Positions 22,723 to 34,489 of a DNA stretch of 64,000 nt are shown piece after piece. Below the pieces are notes generated by a model. That model saw only the letters and a program-made list of their open reading frames with translations, ran no database searches and was not told the DNA's origin. Within the stretch, counting starts at the first letter, position 1. Each line of letters starts with the position of its first letter. Made by a program: the position numbers and the translations under genes. The DNA lies in contig OW121740.1 in NCBI GenBank assembly GCA_933228675.1, positions 39,105,492 to 39,169,491 on the forward strand, read 5' to 3'. The DNA is from Stomorhina lunata. Taxonomy: Eukaryota > Arthropoda > Insecta > Diptera > Rhiniidae.

Positions 22723-25297
22723 TATACCCTTCACCAATAGGTGAAAGGGTATTATAAGTTTGTGACTCCGTTTGTAATTTTTTTACGAGTGATCGTAGAC
22801 CCCATAAAAATTATACCGATCGACTCAGAATCGGGAGGAGAATCGATTAAGCGATGTCCGTCTGTCTGTCTGTCTGTCTGTCCGTCCGTCTGTCTGTCTG
22901 TTGAAATCAAGTTTCTGAAGCCCCTGGAGGATGGACTTACATAAATTATATATCAGATTTTAGGAAATTCTCCCGCAATGAACGCTATTAAATTTCATTA
23001 AAATCGGTTTATTAACACCGAAAATATCGAAAAAATACCAAAAATTAGACGAAAATTTTAAAATTTTTGATTGAAACACACTTTTAAATAACAAGAGAAA
23101 AAAGATACTCCTGGTGTACATGTGATAATATGTTATATATCAGATTGTAGGAAATAGTTTCCCAAAGCACTCTGTAAAATGTTATCAAAATCGGTCCATA
23201 AACAACTGAGATATCGCCAAAACACTGAATTTGATGTATCGCAAATTGCCCAAAGTACACATTAGAGAATGTTTGTTGAAAAAATGAAATGCAGAAATAG
23301 AAAAAACCATCCTCCTTTAGCACAGACCTACATAAATTTTATATCAGATTTTAGGAAATTCCCCCGCCAAGCACGTTATTAAATTTTATCAAAAGCGGTC
23401 CATAATCAATTGAGATATCGCCATAACACTACATTTGATGTACAGCAAATTGCCCAAAGTACGTGTCTAAGAAATTTTGTTTACATTTTGTAAGTATTGT
23501 TTCAGCGATATCTCAGGTGTTTATGGACCGATTGTGATGAAATTTGACATTGTTCTTTGTGTGAGGATTTTCTAAATCTGATATATAAACTCCAGAAATC
23601 TGATTACGAATACCATTCAAATTGTACCGATCAACTTAGAATCGTCAGGAGTATCGATTTCGCAACCTCAGTCCGTCCGTCCGTCTGTTTGTCTGTCTGT
23701 CCGTCTGTTTGTTTGTCCGTCCGTCTGTTTTTTTGTCCGTCCGTCTACCTGTCTGTAATTTTTTCTGTTGTAGTTTTTGGAGCTCCTGTTTTGTCGATAT
23801 CTCAGGTGTTTATTTTGATAAAATTTAATAGCGTCCTTCGCAGGGGATTACCTAAATCCTGATGCATTCGGTAATTTGTGGTAGATATAATTTAGCGTGT
23901 TTTGATCGACAATGATAAAATTCAGGGTGGGACAATATCCTAAAATTTTGTGTAAAATCCAGGAGCTCCACAAATCTGATTTTAGCAGACAGACACTCTG
24001 CATTAATCTTAATTTTGTGTCTGACTTTTGAACATTATGATAACATTTTAGAATGTATTATATATCAAATTATAGGTAATCTTCCTAGGAAGTACAAAAA
24101 TGCAGCTAATTACATGATATCCGTTCAAAACCTACATATGTATGTAAGTATCTCACATATCAACGAAAATTTAAATTTTTTAATTTCAATTGGGAGAAAT
24201 CCGTTCACGTTTAACAATTGTTCCCGTATAACTTCGCCTAAGATACGATGATGACATTTAGCATAAAGACGTTGTACAATAGTAATATTCAGGGCCATAG
24301 CGCCTAAAATAAACTTTCTAGAGGGACAACATTTGACAAAAGTATTTCTGATCTCTTGAAAAGTTCGATATTGAAAATGGGCGAGCTCTATTCACATTTA
24401 GTGAAATCTCCCATATAACCCCGACCGGGAATCGATTTAATGTTGATAAATTAAATCACATTAAAATTGCACAAGGACTTGAGCAAAACTTTCCAATCAT
24501 CCATCGGACAGATCGAAAGGTCAATACATCCCAAATATTATTGATGAAGTGTTCATTTTAATTAATTAACTAACTTCAGATTAATAAGTAAATCTTTAAT
24601 AACTTTTCCGACAAAGCTGATATCCATCCATTCAAAAGCTATATATTTCACGTATGTATCTAAAACTAAGAGTGTATACCCTATAATTTTAAGGCTTATC
24701 ATTGTTAAAGCTTTGACCTAAATCAGTCCGCTAACTTCAGAGTTTTACATAACTAATCAAGAACTTTTACTGGTGGGATAATTTGTACGAATTAAAGTGC
24801 ACAACCCTCACTGGGCACTGTGTTTTTGGGTTGCATGCCAGAATACTTAAACTTCATCAAATCGATGTGCTATTGCAAATGTAAGGGCATCTACATTTTG
24901 AAGCATCTTTTCTGCATGGTTTATCTGGTCTATCGAACTTTATTAAGTGTTCGCAAAATATGTGTCTATTTTAATTCGAAGCTACTGGCTGGCTTAAATA
25001 TGCATTCTCTACTTGTAGTCTAGTAATCATTATCTTTCACAAAGGGACCACTTTAGAACCCAAGTGAAGCTTCCCTAGACATCAGCCACCTGCCCAACCT
25101 AACCTTTGGGTGCATAACTATTCTAGATGATGATGCCATCCAAAAGCTTTTCTTTTTCCGACTCTTAATTTTAAAGACTCTTTGCATATAATACTAGTAT
25201 AACCAAATTTTGCTAGGAATTACATTAAGTACTTTTGCAACACCATTGGTGAAGGGTATCCAAGATTCGGCAAAGCCAAATATACCACTCTTACTTG
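22723..25297 (+). mobile_element. Family A Helitron-like element, best-preserved copy
   Basis: Begins TATACCCTTCACC with the short inverted GGTGAAAGGGTAT, then 'accgatcgactcagaatcgg', a (GTCY)n tract (about 22857-22905) and several diverged ~190-bp internal blocks ('ttttaggaaattc(t/c)cccgc', 'actgagatatcg'). A second (GTCY)n tract lies at about 23668-23755. It ends GGTGAAGGGTATCCAAG, a hairpin (ATTCGGCAAAGCCAAAT) and ACTCTTACTTG before a T run. The terminal hairpin some 12 nt from the 3' end and insertion at T-rich sites fit Helentron-associated elements. No Rep/helicase gene is present, so it is non-autonomous. Confidence 0.8.
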
Positions 25298-26240
25298 TTT
25301 TTTTCTATTTATTAAAAATCAACATTCACAGTCATACAAAAAATGTTCATGCTGATACTCATACTTGAATTAACATTGTATTCAATCATTTTTAAAGTGT
25401 GTATGTCCGTCAGTCTGCCTGCCTGCAACCTTAGTCTTGTTTAACAAACAATTTTTTTTTGTTGTTGTTTCATGTAGCCTCTAGGTCCGTCCGTTTGTTT
25501 CCTTAACTGTGCATATCTGTCCGTCTTTTTGTTTATCTTTCCCATTTAAATTTCCCTCAATACTCACATTCGTAACGCGAATTTCACATCCATATTTGCC
25601 CCGCATCTATCTTTCACACTTTATGCATTTGGCAAACAAAAAAAAAAAAAAAAACACATTTCGAAATGCAAGAAAAACATTGCTTTTGGCATTATGACAT
25701 TAATAAACGATTACATATGAGTCCGAAAGCGAACACTCAAATGTTGAACGGTGTATAGGACTTTTGAAGCAAAATGAGACATTAAAACCCAACAGTTTTA
25801 ACCCTCTGCAACTGACGTGAAAAACTGTTCCTATTATATTGACGTGGTAGACAACATTTATTTCAAAGCTTAAAGTCGTGTTATGTATTGATTTATGGGC
25901 ATGGTTTTTCCAGAAAATTTATTTCAGAACAAAACTTAATCATTATAAGTGTCTGCTATAAAACGACGTCAGTCGCCGAGGGTTAAATTAAGGAAAGTTT
26001 TTAAAAATGACTAGAAATGTTAATATTTGCTTGTCATTGAATGATCATGTTGGGAATTTTTGCGAAGCAACTTTAGCGTCCCCTTCCAGCCCATTTTATT
26101 TCTGTATTATGGTGGGTCCATTAATTTTGAACTACTAGAAAATATTGAGATACAAGTTATAGAGCACTAGAAATTCTAAAGTGGAAGGGCTAAATAATTT
26201 TGATGTCATGAAAAAAGTAATTAAAGCTTAAGAAAAGAAA
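25298..26240. other. Intergenic DNA, no gene seen
   Basis: Contains scattered GTCY-like text (about 25405-25530) and an A19-like run near 25640. No coding or RNA gene is recognised. Confidence 0.5.
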
Positions 26241-26527
26241 CAAGTAAGAAAGTGCTATAGTCGGTCAAGACCGACCATATGACACCCTTCACCACTGAGG
26301 TCAAATCTGTTATTTTTCCTGTATAAAGAAAAATATTTGCAAAATTTTGCCAACATACAATTATTTTCTCAAAACTTATAAATATATTTAAGCTGTTTCC
26401 GTCATTTTGACTTATATGGGAGCTAGGGTCAAATGTATATCGATTATCTCGAAATTTGGCAAACTGATTACAGTTGCTACAATTATTATGTAAGCAAAAA
26501 CTAAACTTTAAATTCTCATTATTTTTT
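26241..26527 (-). mobile_element. Family B Helitron-like element, 3'-end portion (broken)
   Basis: Starts CAAGTAAGAAAGTGCTATAG with the hairpin GTCGG-TCAAG-ACCGAC, the reverse complement of the family B 3' end. It breaks at 26527, where family C begins. Confidence 0.7.
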
Positions 26528-27137
26528 TACCCACCATCAAAAAGAATGGGGGGTATATTGAGATTGTCATTCCGTTTGTAATTTTCTTAAAACGATATAT
26601 ATTCTGAATCCTTATGAAATTCTAAGACGATTGAGCGATGTCCGTCTGTCTGTCCGTCTGTCTGTTGAAATCACTATAGCGCCTAAATGAATAGAGCTAG
26701 CTCACTGAAACTTAGTAAAAACATTCTTCATCTATGAGAAAATTTTGGTATTGAAATTGGGCAAAATCGGTTAACATTTGACTATAGCTTCCATATAACC
26801 TCGCCTACGCTAATCGCTTATTTGCTAATACATAACAAACTATAACAGCTATGATGATAAAATTTAGCATATAGCAGTTATACACAAGCCCTAGGCAACA
26901 TATAAAATTTCATCAAAATCGGTTCACATTAAGTTATAGCTCCCATACAAAAAACCTACGGAAACAGCCAAAATTTCACCTAAAATACACTTAAATGCCA
27001 ATAAATCCAAAACTATAACAGATATAAAGACTAAATTTAGCACGATGAGGTCTTATATCAATGCCAACCAGTGTGCAAAATTTTGTCACAATTGGTCACC
27101 ATTTGATCATAGCTCCCATATAAAAAACTTACGGAAG
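26528..27137 (+). mobile_element. Family C Helitron-like element, 5' portion
   Basis: Starts TACCCACCAT..ATGGGGGGTATAT (same hairpin layout as families A and B), then 'tgtcattccgtttgtaattt', a GTCY tract (about 26640-26668) and internal repeats 'aaaatcggttaacattt' and 'gctcccatataaaaaac'. It ends where family B sequence resumes. Confidence 0.6.
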
Positions 27138-27809
27138 CCATCATACAAACATTTTCTTAAAACTTATATATTTAAGCTGTTTCCGTCATTTGGACTTATA
27201 TGAGAGCTGGGGTCAAATGTGGACCGATTAACTCGAAATTTGGAAAATTGATTGCAGTTGTTACAAAAATTATGTATGTAAAAAATAAACTAAAAATGTT
27301 CATTATCTTTAGATTTACGAGCGTTTTAGTGATTTTTTGTCTCATTTAGTGCGTTTTTAAAGAAGAGTTTGTATGGGAGCTATGGTCAAATGTGGACCGA
27401 TTTTAACGAAATTTGGTACAGTGACTTAGGTTTACATAAGCAGTATTTGATTTAAATTTTGTGAAAAAATATTGATATTTGTGGCCAATATAGCAATTCC
27501 GGGAAGTGGGACCTATGGGAGGTACCATAAATAATAAAACGATTTTGACCAATTTCAATAGCCATGGTCCCATTATCAAAAAAATGATCTGTGCCAAATT
27601 TCATCAAATTATCTTTAGAATTGCGATCTGTAGTTTGATTAAAAGGTTTACATGGGGGTCCAGCCAGCCAGACGGACGGACGGACATAGCTAAATCGACT
27701 CAGAAAGTTATTCTAAGCCTATTGGTATACTAAAACAAATATTTCCATGCGTTACATACATCAGCACAAACTTATAATACCCTTTCCACCTATGGTGGTG
27801 AAGGGTATA
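27138..27809 (-). mobile_element. Family B Helitron-like element, 5'-end portion
   Basis: Carries the standard order of blocks ('ctggggtcaaatgtggaccg', 'ggaagtgggacctatggg', 'gacggacggacgga') and ends GGTGAAGGGTATA. It restarts at a point already present in 26241-26527, so the two pieces are not simply one element split in two. Confidence 0.75.
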
Positions 27810-28602
27810 AAAAGGGGGTTTATGTCCGTCTGTCCGTCAGATAAAAGCGCGATAGCGCCTTAACGAAAAGGGCTACAGCAACAAAATTTTACAAAAGTAT
27901 GTTTTATGTGAATGCCAGTTAGTGTGCAAAATTTTGTTATAATCGGTTACTATTTGACCATAGCTTCCATATAAAAAACTTACGGAAACACAAAAATACA
28001 AAAAGAAAAGACGAGACGAGACAAAATTTAGCAAAAGTATTTTCGATATGTTATAAAAATTGTGCGCTGAAAATGGGTAAAATCGGTTCACATTTAGTTA
28101 GAGCTCCCATATAACCCTGCCCCGGGAATCCCATTAATGCTGATAAATTGAATAAAATTGTAAAATCTATGACTACTACATTTAGAACATAGAAGTTTTA
28201 TACAACTTTCAGTCAGTATGTCAAATTTTATAGAAATCGGTCCATTTTTGACCATAGCTTTCATATAAAAACAGCTCCCGGTAACCACTAAAATACCACA
28301 AACGCCAGTTAAAAGCTATTAAATTATAAACTATGTCAACTATGGGCACTAAATTTTGCACAAATAAACTTTATATTAATACCAGCCAGTATATAAAATT
28401 TTGTTATAATCGGTCAACATTTGGCTATAGTTCTTATATATATAACATCCCCTTTTTATATCTACAATCAAAATGTACCTCCAAACATTCAATATATTAA
28501 GATTGCATCTACGAAATTAGATAGCTATCAATCAATGTTTGGTCCAGACTTTATACACGGTAGATGCATTTGGAACTCCTAACAAAATATAAAACTATTT
28601 GT
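27810..28602 (+). mobile_element. Family C-like internal sequence
   Basis: Begins with GTCY text (27824-27838) and 'gcgcgatagcgcc', then internal blocks 'aaaatcggttcacattta', 'gctcccatataaccctgcc' and 'gctttcatataaaaac' related to 26690-27130. No open frame of note. Confidence 0.5.
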
Positions 28603-29387
28603 TATACCCTTCACCACCATGGAAAGGGTATTATAAGTTTGTGCTGATGTTTGTAACGCATAGAAATATTTGTCTTAGACCCACATTTTAGTATACTAAT
28701 AGGCTTAGAATCACTTTCTGAGTCGATTTAGCGATGTCCGTCCGTCCGTCCGTCTGGCTGGCTGGCTGGACCCCCATATAAACCTTGTAATCAAACTACA
28801 GGTCGCAATTCTAAATATAATTTTATGAAATTTGGCACAGATCATTTTTTTTGATAACGGGACCATGGCTATTGAAATTGGTCAAAATTGGTCCATTATT
28901 TATGATACCTCCCATAGGTCCCACTTCCCGGAATTGCTATATTGGTCACAAATATCAATATTTTTTCATGAAATTTAAAACAAATACTGCTTATGTAAAC
29001 TTAAATTTTGTTGAAATCGGTCCACATTTGACCATAGCTCCCATACAAACTCTTCTTTAAAAACGCACTAAATGAGACAAAAAATCACTAAAACGCTCGT
29101 AAATCTAAGGATAATGGAAATTTTGAGTCTATTTTTTGCATACATAATTTTTGTAACAACTGTAATTAATCTGCCAAATTTCGAGATAATCGGTCCACAT
29201 TTGACCCTAGCTCTCATATAAGTCTAAATGACGGAAATAGGTTGAATATATAAGTTTTGAGAAAATGTTTGTATGATGGCAAAATTTAGCAAATATTTGT
29301 CTTTACACAGGAAAAATAACACCTTTGACCTTAGTGGTGAAGGGTATCGTATGGTCGGCTTGACCGACTATAGCGCTTTCTTACTTG
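28603..29387 (+). mobile_element. Family B Helitron-like element (complete, 785 bp)
   Basis: Begins TATACCCTTCACCACCATG and GAAAGGGTATTATAAG, then 'gtcttagaccca', GTCCGTCCGTCCGTCTGGC and three ~190-bp internal blocks. It ends 'gtggtgaagggtat', the hairpin GTCGGCTTGACCGAC and TATAGCGCTTTCTTACTTG before a T run. Non-coding and non-autonomous. Confidence 0.85.
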
Positions 29388-29429
29388 TTTTTTGTCCATA
29401 TCCATTTGATTTTTGAGCAAATATTAAGG

Positions 29430-29487
29430 AATTTACAAACGGAATGACAATCTCAATATACCCCCCATTTTTTTTAATTGTGGGTAT
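29430..29487 (-). mobile_element. Family C terminal fragment, inverted
   Basis: 'acaaacggaatgacaatctc' followed by 'aatatacccccc' and 'tgggtata' is the reverse complement of the family C start at 26528-26585. Confidence 0.7.
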
Positions 29488-30875
29488 AAAAAAATTGATT
29501 AAAAACATTGGTTATACATAGACCCTAATTCGAGTACATAATTGACTGCAAGACATCCAGCTTTACTTCTATTATACCATTAAAACATGCGAATTTCAAA
29601 TTATATCTGATCTTTTATATTTTTTTTTGTAATTTTTCGACATAATTATGAAACAAATTTATGAACAAAAAAAAAAATAATTTTTATGATTGATGAATTT
29701 AAATGCAAAAAGCTGCATATTTTATTTTCTTTATACCCTCAGAAAAATAAGGCCTTTGATAAATAAAATATTTGAAATTGAAGTAATTTTTTCAGTAATG
29801 AAATGCAGTTAACAGGATGTGAAAATTACAAGTAATAATACATTAAAGTCGGTCAAGCCCGACCCTTTAAAGCCCTACACCAGTGCAACACCATCATACA
29901 AAGTTTTGTTTAGGACTTAAGCCATTTCCGCTATTGGTTCTTATTTAGGGGATAGGGTCTAATGTGTATCGTAATTCGGAATTTATCAATGGAATTTCAG
30001 TTTATTCAAAAATTCCCATCTATGGTGCTACCCTGTACCACCATAAGTGAAAATTTATGTAATATGATTGTGATGGAGGATATAGGTAATTAAAGGAGTG
30101 TTGATTTTTTCCATTTTTACACAATATGACATAATTTGATAAATACAATTTTAATGCTTTAAACCAGTTTAATTATAACTCAATGTCTATCTTATCATTG
30201 ATTCTTCCTGACTCATAATTCCTGTTTGGTTTACAACTTATTAACTTAAGACATTTATATCGCCCTGTCACATCATCATATCTTTTAATAAAATATTTAC
30301 AAATTTTTCAAATGGATTTTTATGATTCACAAACAAAACAAAAACTGACTTCAAACTTTTAGCCAAAGACTTTGCCAAAGATAGACAGACAGTCACACCG
30401 ACAGACAGACAACCAACTACGTTTATAGGCGAATGCAACTGCTAAGACCAGGTCTTTTGGATACAGATGTCAATTTCTCGATCATTTTAGCTTTCAAAGT
30501 GTCATTTCGCATTAATGTCACAAAAAAAACCCAACACAAATGGAAACCATGAAAATTTTACAGCCATACCAAATTACAACTAATTTTCACGATTTATAAC
30601 ATGTTCGTGTCACATTAAAATATAATAAAAAATTTTGTATAAAACTTCCATTTGCTATAAAAAAACAGAAAATTTAACAAAATCTCATATTGCAATTGAC
30701 AGTTTTTGATAAAAAAAAAATGTATAAAATTGTAATGTACATTAATAAGCAAAAATATGAATATTGCAATTTGCTACAAAAAAGCGTTTATTGTAATTTT
30801 TATGTTCAATGGACATTTTTTTTGAAATTTACATAAAGTTTTGAAGGTATGGGTATATAGGAAGAAGGAGTCATA
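29488..30875. other. Intergenic DNA with a decayed family B relic at about 29845-30075
   Basis: 'agtcggtcaagcccgacc', 'ccattccgctattggttctta' and 'accaccataagtgaaaat' mark a heavily deleted minus-strand family B copy. A GACA-type microsatellite lies at about 30385-30412. No gene recognised. Confidence 0.5.
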
Positions 30876-31132
30876 GTCAACTGCCCAGTAAAACTTTTCA
30901 TTACCAAATAATGAGTTAAACAGTTAAACTATTGAACACGAACTACTTACTCATTCGCTGTTTAAGTCATTACATTAACATGGGGATGTCATTGGAGGCA
31001 AGTACTTACCAATTGCAGAAAAGTAATGACTTGGGTAAGCAATTTGAAAGCAACAACAACAACAGCAACAACTTTTTTGTTGTTGTTTTATTAAAAACAT
31101 ATATTTTTAAACGAAATACAAAATTTTTTTTA

Positions 31133-31203
31133 TGATCCCATAGGGGCTCGAACCCAGACCCTCCGACTGCTAGGCAGAGACTCTTCCACTGAGCTACTTC
31201 ATA
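31133..31203 (-). mobile_element. tRNA-like segment (pol III A and B boxes), SINE or tRNA relic
   Basis: On the minus strand TAGCTCAGTGG (A box) is followed by a possible anticodon loop CTAGCAG and the B box GGGTTCGAGCCCC. The acceptor stem ends do not pair and only three T-stem pairs form, so it is not a functional tRNA gene. A loop reading of AGC would imply an alanine tRNA ancestor. Confidence 0.55.
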
Positions 31204-31399
31204 TGTTGAAAACTTAGCATCTTATAATTAATATAAACAATTTTTATTTTTAGATCCAAAATCATGTGAAAATAACTTTGTTTTTCCCTGCTTTTTTTGC
31301 TTTGTTGTAATTTTTGGAAAAATATTTTTATACGATTTTTTGTAATTATTTTAAAACTTTTTTAAAATTATTTTAAAACTTAAACAATTTAAATCTTCT

Positions 31400-31890
31400 T
31401 TTTTGTATAAGTTTTTACATAAGATTGACTCTTACTTACTTAAATGTTACAACCTGTTAAGGTCAAAGTCCGAGCATATTTTAGAATTCCATGGATTTCG
31501 ATCTGGTGCGAATATTCTCCAATTTTATAGGCCAAGCTTTGAAAAATGTTCCTCTACTTGGTCTTTCTATCGAAGTTTCGGACATCCTTCTCTAATATTA
31601 GGTAGTGGGACATTTCAATTCTAATTTTATCCTCTTCATTGTATTTTTTTTTTCAAGAGAGGGTTACTAGCCCGTAATCCTAACCCATTTTTATCGATCT
31701 TATGGGACAACTCTCGGAACATGTTAACTCACAATATTAATGGGTGTTAAACTAGCTCCCCGGGTGATACCATGAGGAGGTGTGTGTCCACAGTTGAGAT
31801 GAAGGATGACCCAGATAAGTTGGGCTTACCAAGTTAAGACCAATTAGAATCGTGTTTGGTATTCAACATCCCCTACATAATCAAAATTGA
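31400..31890 (-). mobile_element. LINE-related fragment (5'-region family)
   Basis: Shares blocks with 11060-11245 and 19741-20010, including 'cctaacccatttttatcg', 'aatgggtgttaaa' and 'cagttgagatgaaggat'. The first 150 bp are also present in reverse complement at 34225-34310. Confidence 0.55.
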
Positions 31891-32020
31891 CTCATGATGG
31901 TATTTTTTCATTAACGTAAGTTAGTTTTACAAATTTTTTTTACAGAAGATAATATTTAAGTTCTTAAAATTCAAAAATCATTTAAAAAGACTCTTTTAAT
32001 AAAAAAAAAACTAAAAAAAA

Positions 32021-32075
32021 TTGTTGCCCTTGGTGGGATTTGAACCGGGGCCATTCAGTTTAAATTACCATCTTA
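32021..32075 (-). mobile_element. B-box-bearing tRNA-like segment
   Basis: The minus strand has CCGGTTCAAATCCCACC, a canonical B box with T-stem, followed by AAGGGCAAC. The A box is not clear. Probably a second decayed tRNA-derived SINE head. Confidence 0.45.
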
Positions 32076-32339
32076 ATTACAAATAAGTACTTCTGTAATA
32101 ACTTATTATTTATTCGGATGGTATGTTGTAGTCGTTACAAGGTAACCAGTTATCAGAGTACTTGCCATTACCAAAGTTTTGCTGGGTGGTTTGACTTAAT
32201 ATTATAATCGAACTAAACATTGCTAAAACTGATAATGAAAAAAACATTTTCGTGAAAACATTAGACTTAAATGGAAAACATTATAATGTTCAGCCCAGCC
32301 AACAAATAGGGTTTCCCCATATTAAAGTCTGATGGACTG

Positions 32340-33500
32340 GTCACCCATAGCAGGCTTAGGGGGAGTGCTGTACCACATTGGCCGTTTGGTTTAAAAAATC
32401 CTCTTTTTGTCCGAACGTTTCGTAAACCCACAGGGCGTCTGTTTCCGTCCCTGTGGTCTGCGTCTATTCCCCTATGGCCGGAAGTTTCATAAACTACTTG
32501 GCTGCAAGTATAAACGGTTCCATCTTAACCATTATAACCATGAACTAAAGTTCTAAAAAACACTCCCCATATGTCCGATCGGGGGCTTCATAATATCCAG
32601 ATGTAATCTAAATTTTACCGCAGTGGCAGTCTTAGGCCGCGTGACTTTGGAAGCTACTAAGACTCGCTTGGTAAATAAACTTGACCAAGTTAATCAACCT
32701 CAAGTGCGGCTCAAAACGCTGGGGAAAGGAGATCTGTCCTAAACAGAGCCGTAACCACATAATATAGATAAAAAACGTTATTGCCTCTGTCTTTGGGACC
32801 GAGCAACCCCAAAGCTGCATTGGCCAAATTTCCTGCTTCAGATTCTAAACCATTGCTTCCTGTACATAAGAGAACCAATGGTATTGCGAATTCAGGTTCG
32901 AAGCTAAATCCCTCTCGAAAGACTCCTTCTCGGCACAGCAAGGAGACTGCGAACTTGGATTCGGATCTACCTACTGTGACATGCCCCACTACGAAGCACT
33001 CCTCCCCGCTTATAGGGCCATCCAGCTGCTAGGTTAATCTACAGATCCTTGATCGAGGTTACCAAAGGCCATCTCGTGAAGGCTGTCATTGACCGAAGCA
33101 ATGGTGACGGAGCTTTTTCCTACGTTAGTTGGGAAATAATCCAAGTTGCCATTAAAGTCTTAAAGAACAATCCTGGCGCTACACCAAACTGCAGCGACGC
33201 TGGCTGGTACCAAGGTCGTCTCATCGAGTGCATTAGCAGAGGCGCTAGACTCGACATGGTATCCAAATTGGAGATACCAAGTAGACCTAAATCCAGTACC
33301 ATTGTGCCCGATGGCAAGTCCTGTAGATACTGGAGCTTCTTCAGATAAGCAATCCTAGCTTACCTGTCCATGATTGGGAGGTAGATAAGATCTCTGAACC
33401 TGAAAGACCTCTCTTGGTATTGCTGAAGATGTGATGGATGCGGAAATCGTCGAGGAAGCCCTCCTGAACTTTGACCCTGAGGACGAGAAAGGTGTGAGGA
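32340..33500 (+). pseudogene. LINE 5' region and ORF1 (nucleocapsid-type) remnant
   Basis: After about 440 bp of probable 5' untranslated sequence, the plus strand encodes 'ANLDSDLP', 'YEALLPAYRAIQLLG', 'IEVTKGHLVKAVIDRSNGDG', 'NPGATPNCSDAGWYQGRLIE' and 'LEIPSRPKSSTIVPDGKSCR'. I recognise this as the C-terminal domain of ORF1-type proteins of insect I/Jockey-group LINEs (the DUF4780-like pattern AVIDR..AGW..IPSRP). It continues 'NPSLPVHDWEVDKI' and 'ALLNFDPEDEKGVRKG'. Stops and frameshifts occur (after 'QLLG', near 33350). It then joins RNase H sequence with no endonuclease or RT between. Confidence 0.7.
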
Positions 33501-33504
33501 AGGG

Positions 33505-33990
33505 CTTTTTCATCCTGCTATTTGGGGAAGGAAATTTCTTTTATGCTTCCTGATCTATGTAGTATTCTTCACCCCGAGATATCGGCCAAATACAAACAAG
33601 TTAATTGGATAAGATACCACAGAATAGGCGACAGGGATATTATTTTCTGTATCGACAATCTGGCTGCCATAAAATCCCTATCTAATGTCCAGACGACATT
33701 TGTTCTTACTCGCGAATGCCGGGCATCTCTTAATGAGATGATGAGACATTGTTATATTAAACTTTTCTGGGTACCTGGGAACAACAACATACCTGGTAAC
33801 TCCACTGCGGACAAACTTGCTAAAAACGGTGCTCTCCTGTTTTAGGAAAACATCGATCAATTTACGGGCTTACCATTATCCGCCTGCAAATCAGTAATTA
33901 GGTAATCTCTTTATGGGTTAGACTAGAACACTTGTTCCACTGAAACCACTTGTTCAATCTCCAGACAAACATGGCCCATTTGCAATGAAA
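33505..33990 (+). pseudogene. LINE RNase H domain remnant
   Basis: A 107-codon frame reads 'NWIRYHRIGDRDIIFCIDNL' with 'AAIKSLSNVQTTFVLTRECR', then 'MMRHCYIKLFWVPGNNNIPG' and 'NSTADKLAKNGALL'. This is the RNase H domain of I/R1/LOA-type LINEs: the D of FCIDN stands for the catalytic aspartate usually in DSQ/DNR, and WVPGN replaces the canonical WVPGH, losing a conserved His. The C-terminal tail 'TGLPLSACKSVIR' and 'STETTCSISR' matches the copy at 62190-62290, so both belong to one family. Lies directly after ORF1, implying an internal deletion of the EN and RT. Confidence 0.8.
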
Positions 33991-34019
33991 AACGTTCTAA
34001 ATGCCTGGTAGCCATCGTG

Positions 34020-34310
34020 TGTATTTAGCTGTAGATCTTTAGAGTAGTCTTAAAGCCAACTTGATAATTATTAAGGAAAGCTCTGTTAACTTTCGAAGGT
34101 ACCACAGTATGCAATCTTATGGCAGACACAGAAAGAGTACTAAAAGAAAAGTGTTCGAAAATGATACCTAGGAAACTCGTAGAAGAGACGTCCGAAACTT
34201 TAATGAAAAGATCAAGTAAAAGAAAATTTTTCAAGCGCATGGAATTCTAAAATATGCTCTTTTTGACCTTAACAGGTTATAAATATATGAGATTTAAGTA
34301 AGTAAATGGG
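34020..34310 (-). repeat. Interspersed repeat fragment, inverted relative to 31435-31600
   Basis: 'gaattctaaaatatgctc' and 'gaccttaacaggtta' are the reverse complement of text at 31450-31500. A 71-codon minus-strand frame has no recognisable family signature. Confidence 0.5.
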
Positions 34311-34489
34311 GGATAACATTAAGTGCATCCAATGGGATTATACGAGAAACAAAGACCGACCGATTTTAATCCATATATTTCGGTCGCTTATGACAAGCTT
34401 TGACTGTTTATAAATTAAGGCTGCTTAGGTGGAGAAAGAAATTTTAAGTCCATATTTTCTTATTTTGTAATTATTTTGGATAAAAAGTA

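Larger units (their letters stand above)
30884..32186. mobile_element. Composite bounded by short inverted repeats
   Basis: CCCAGTAAAACTTT at 30884-30897 and AAAGTTTTGCTGGG at 32173-32186 are inverted repeats (one mismatch). The interval contains two tRNA-like segments and a LINE-related fragment. It may be one invaded element or two related repeats flanking an insertion; I cannot decide. Confidence 0.4.

Noticed and set aside
31133..31203. Functional alanine tRNA gene
   Set aside because: A and B boxes are good, but the acceptor stem does not pair and the T stem has only three pairs; treated as a tRNA-like relic.
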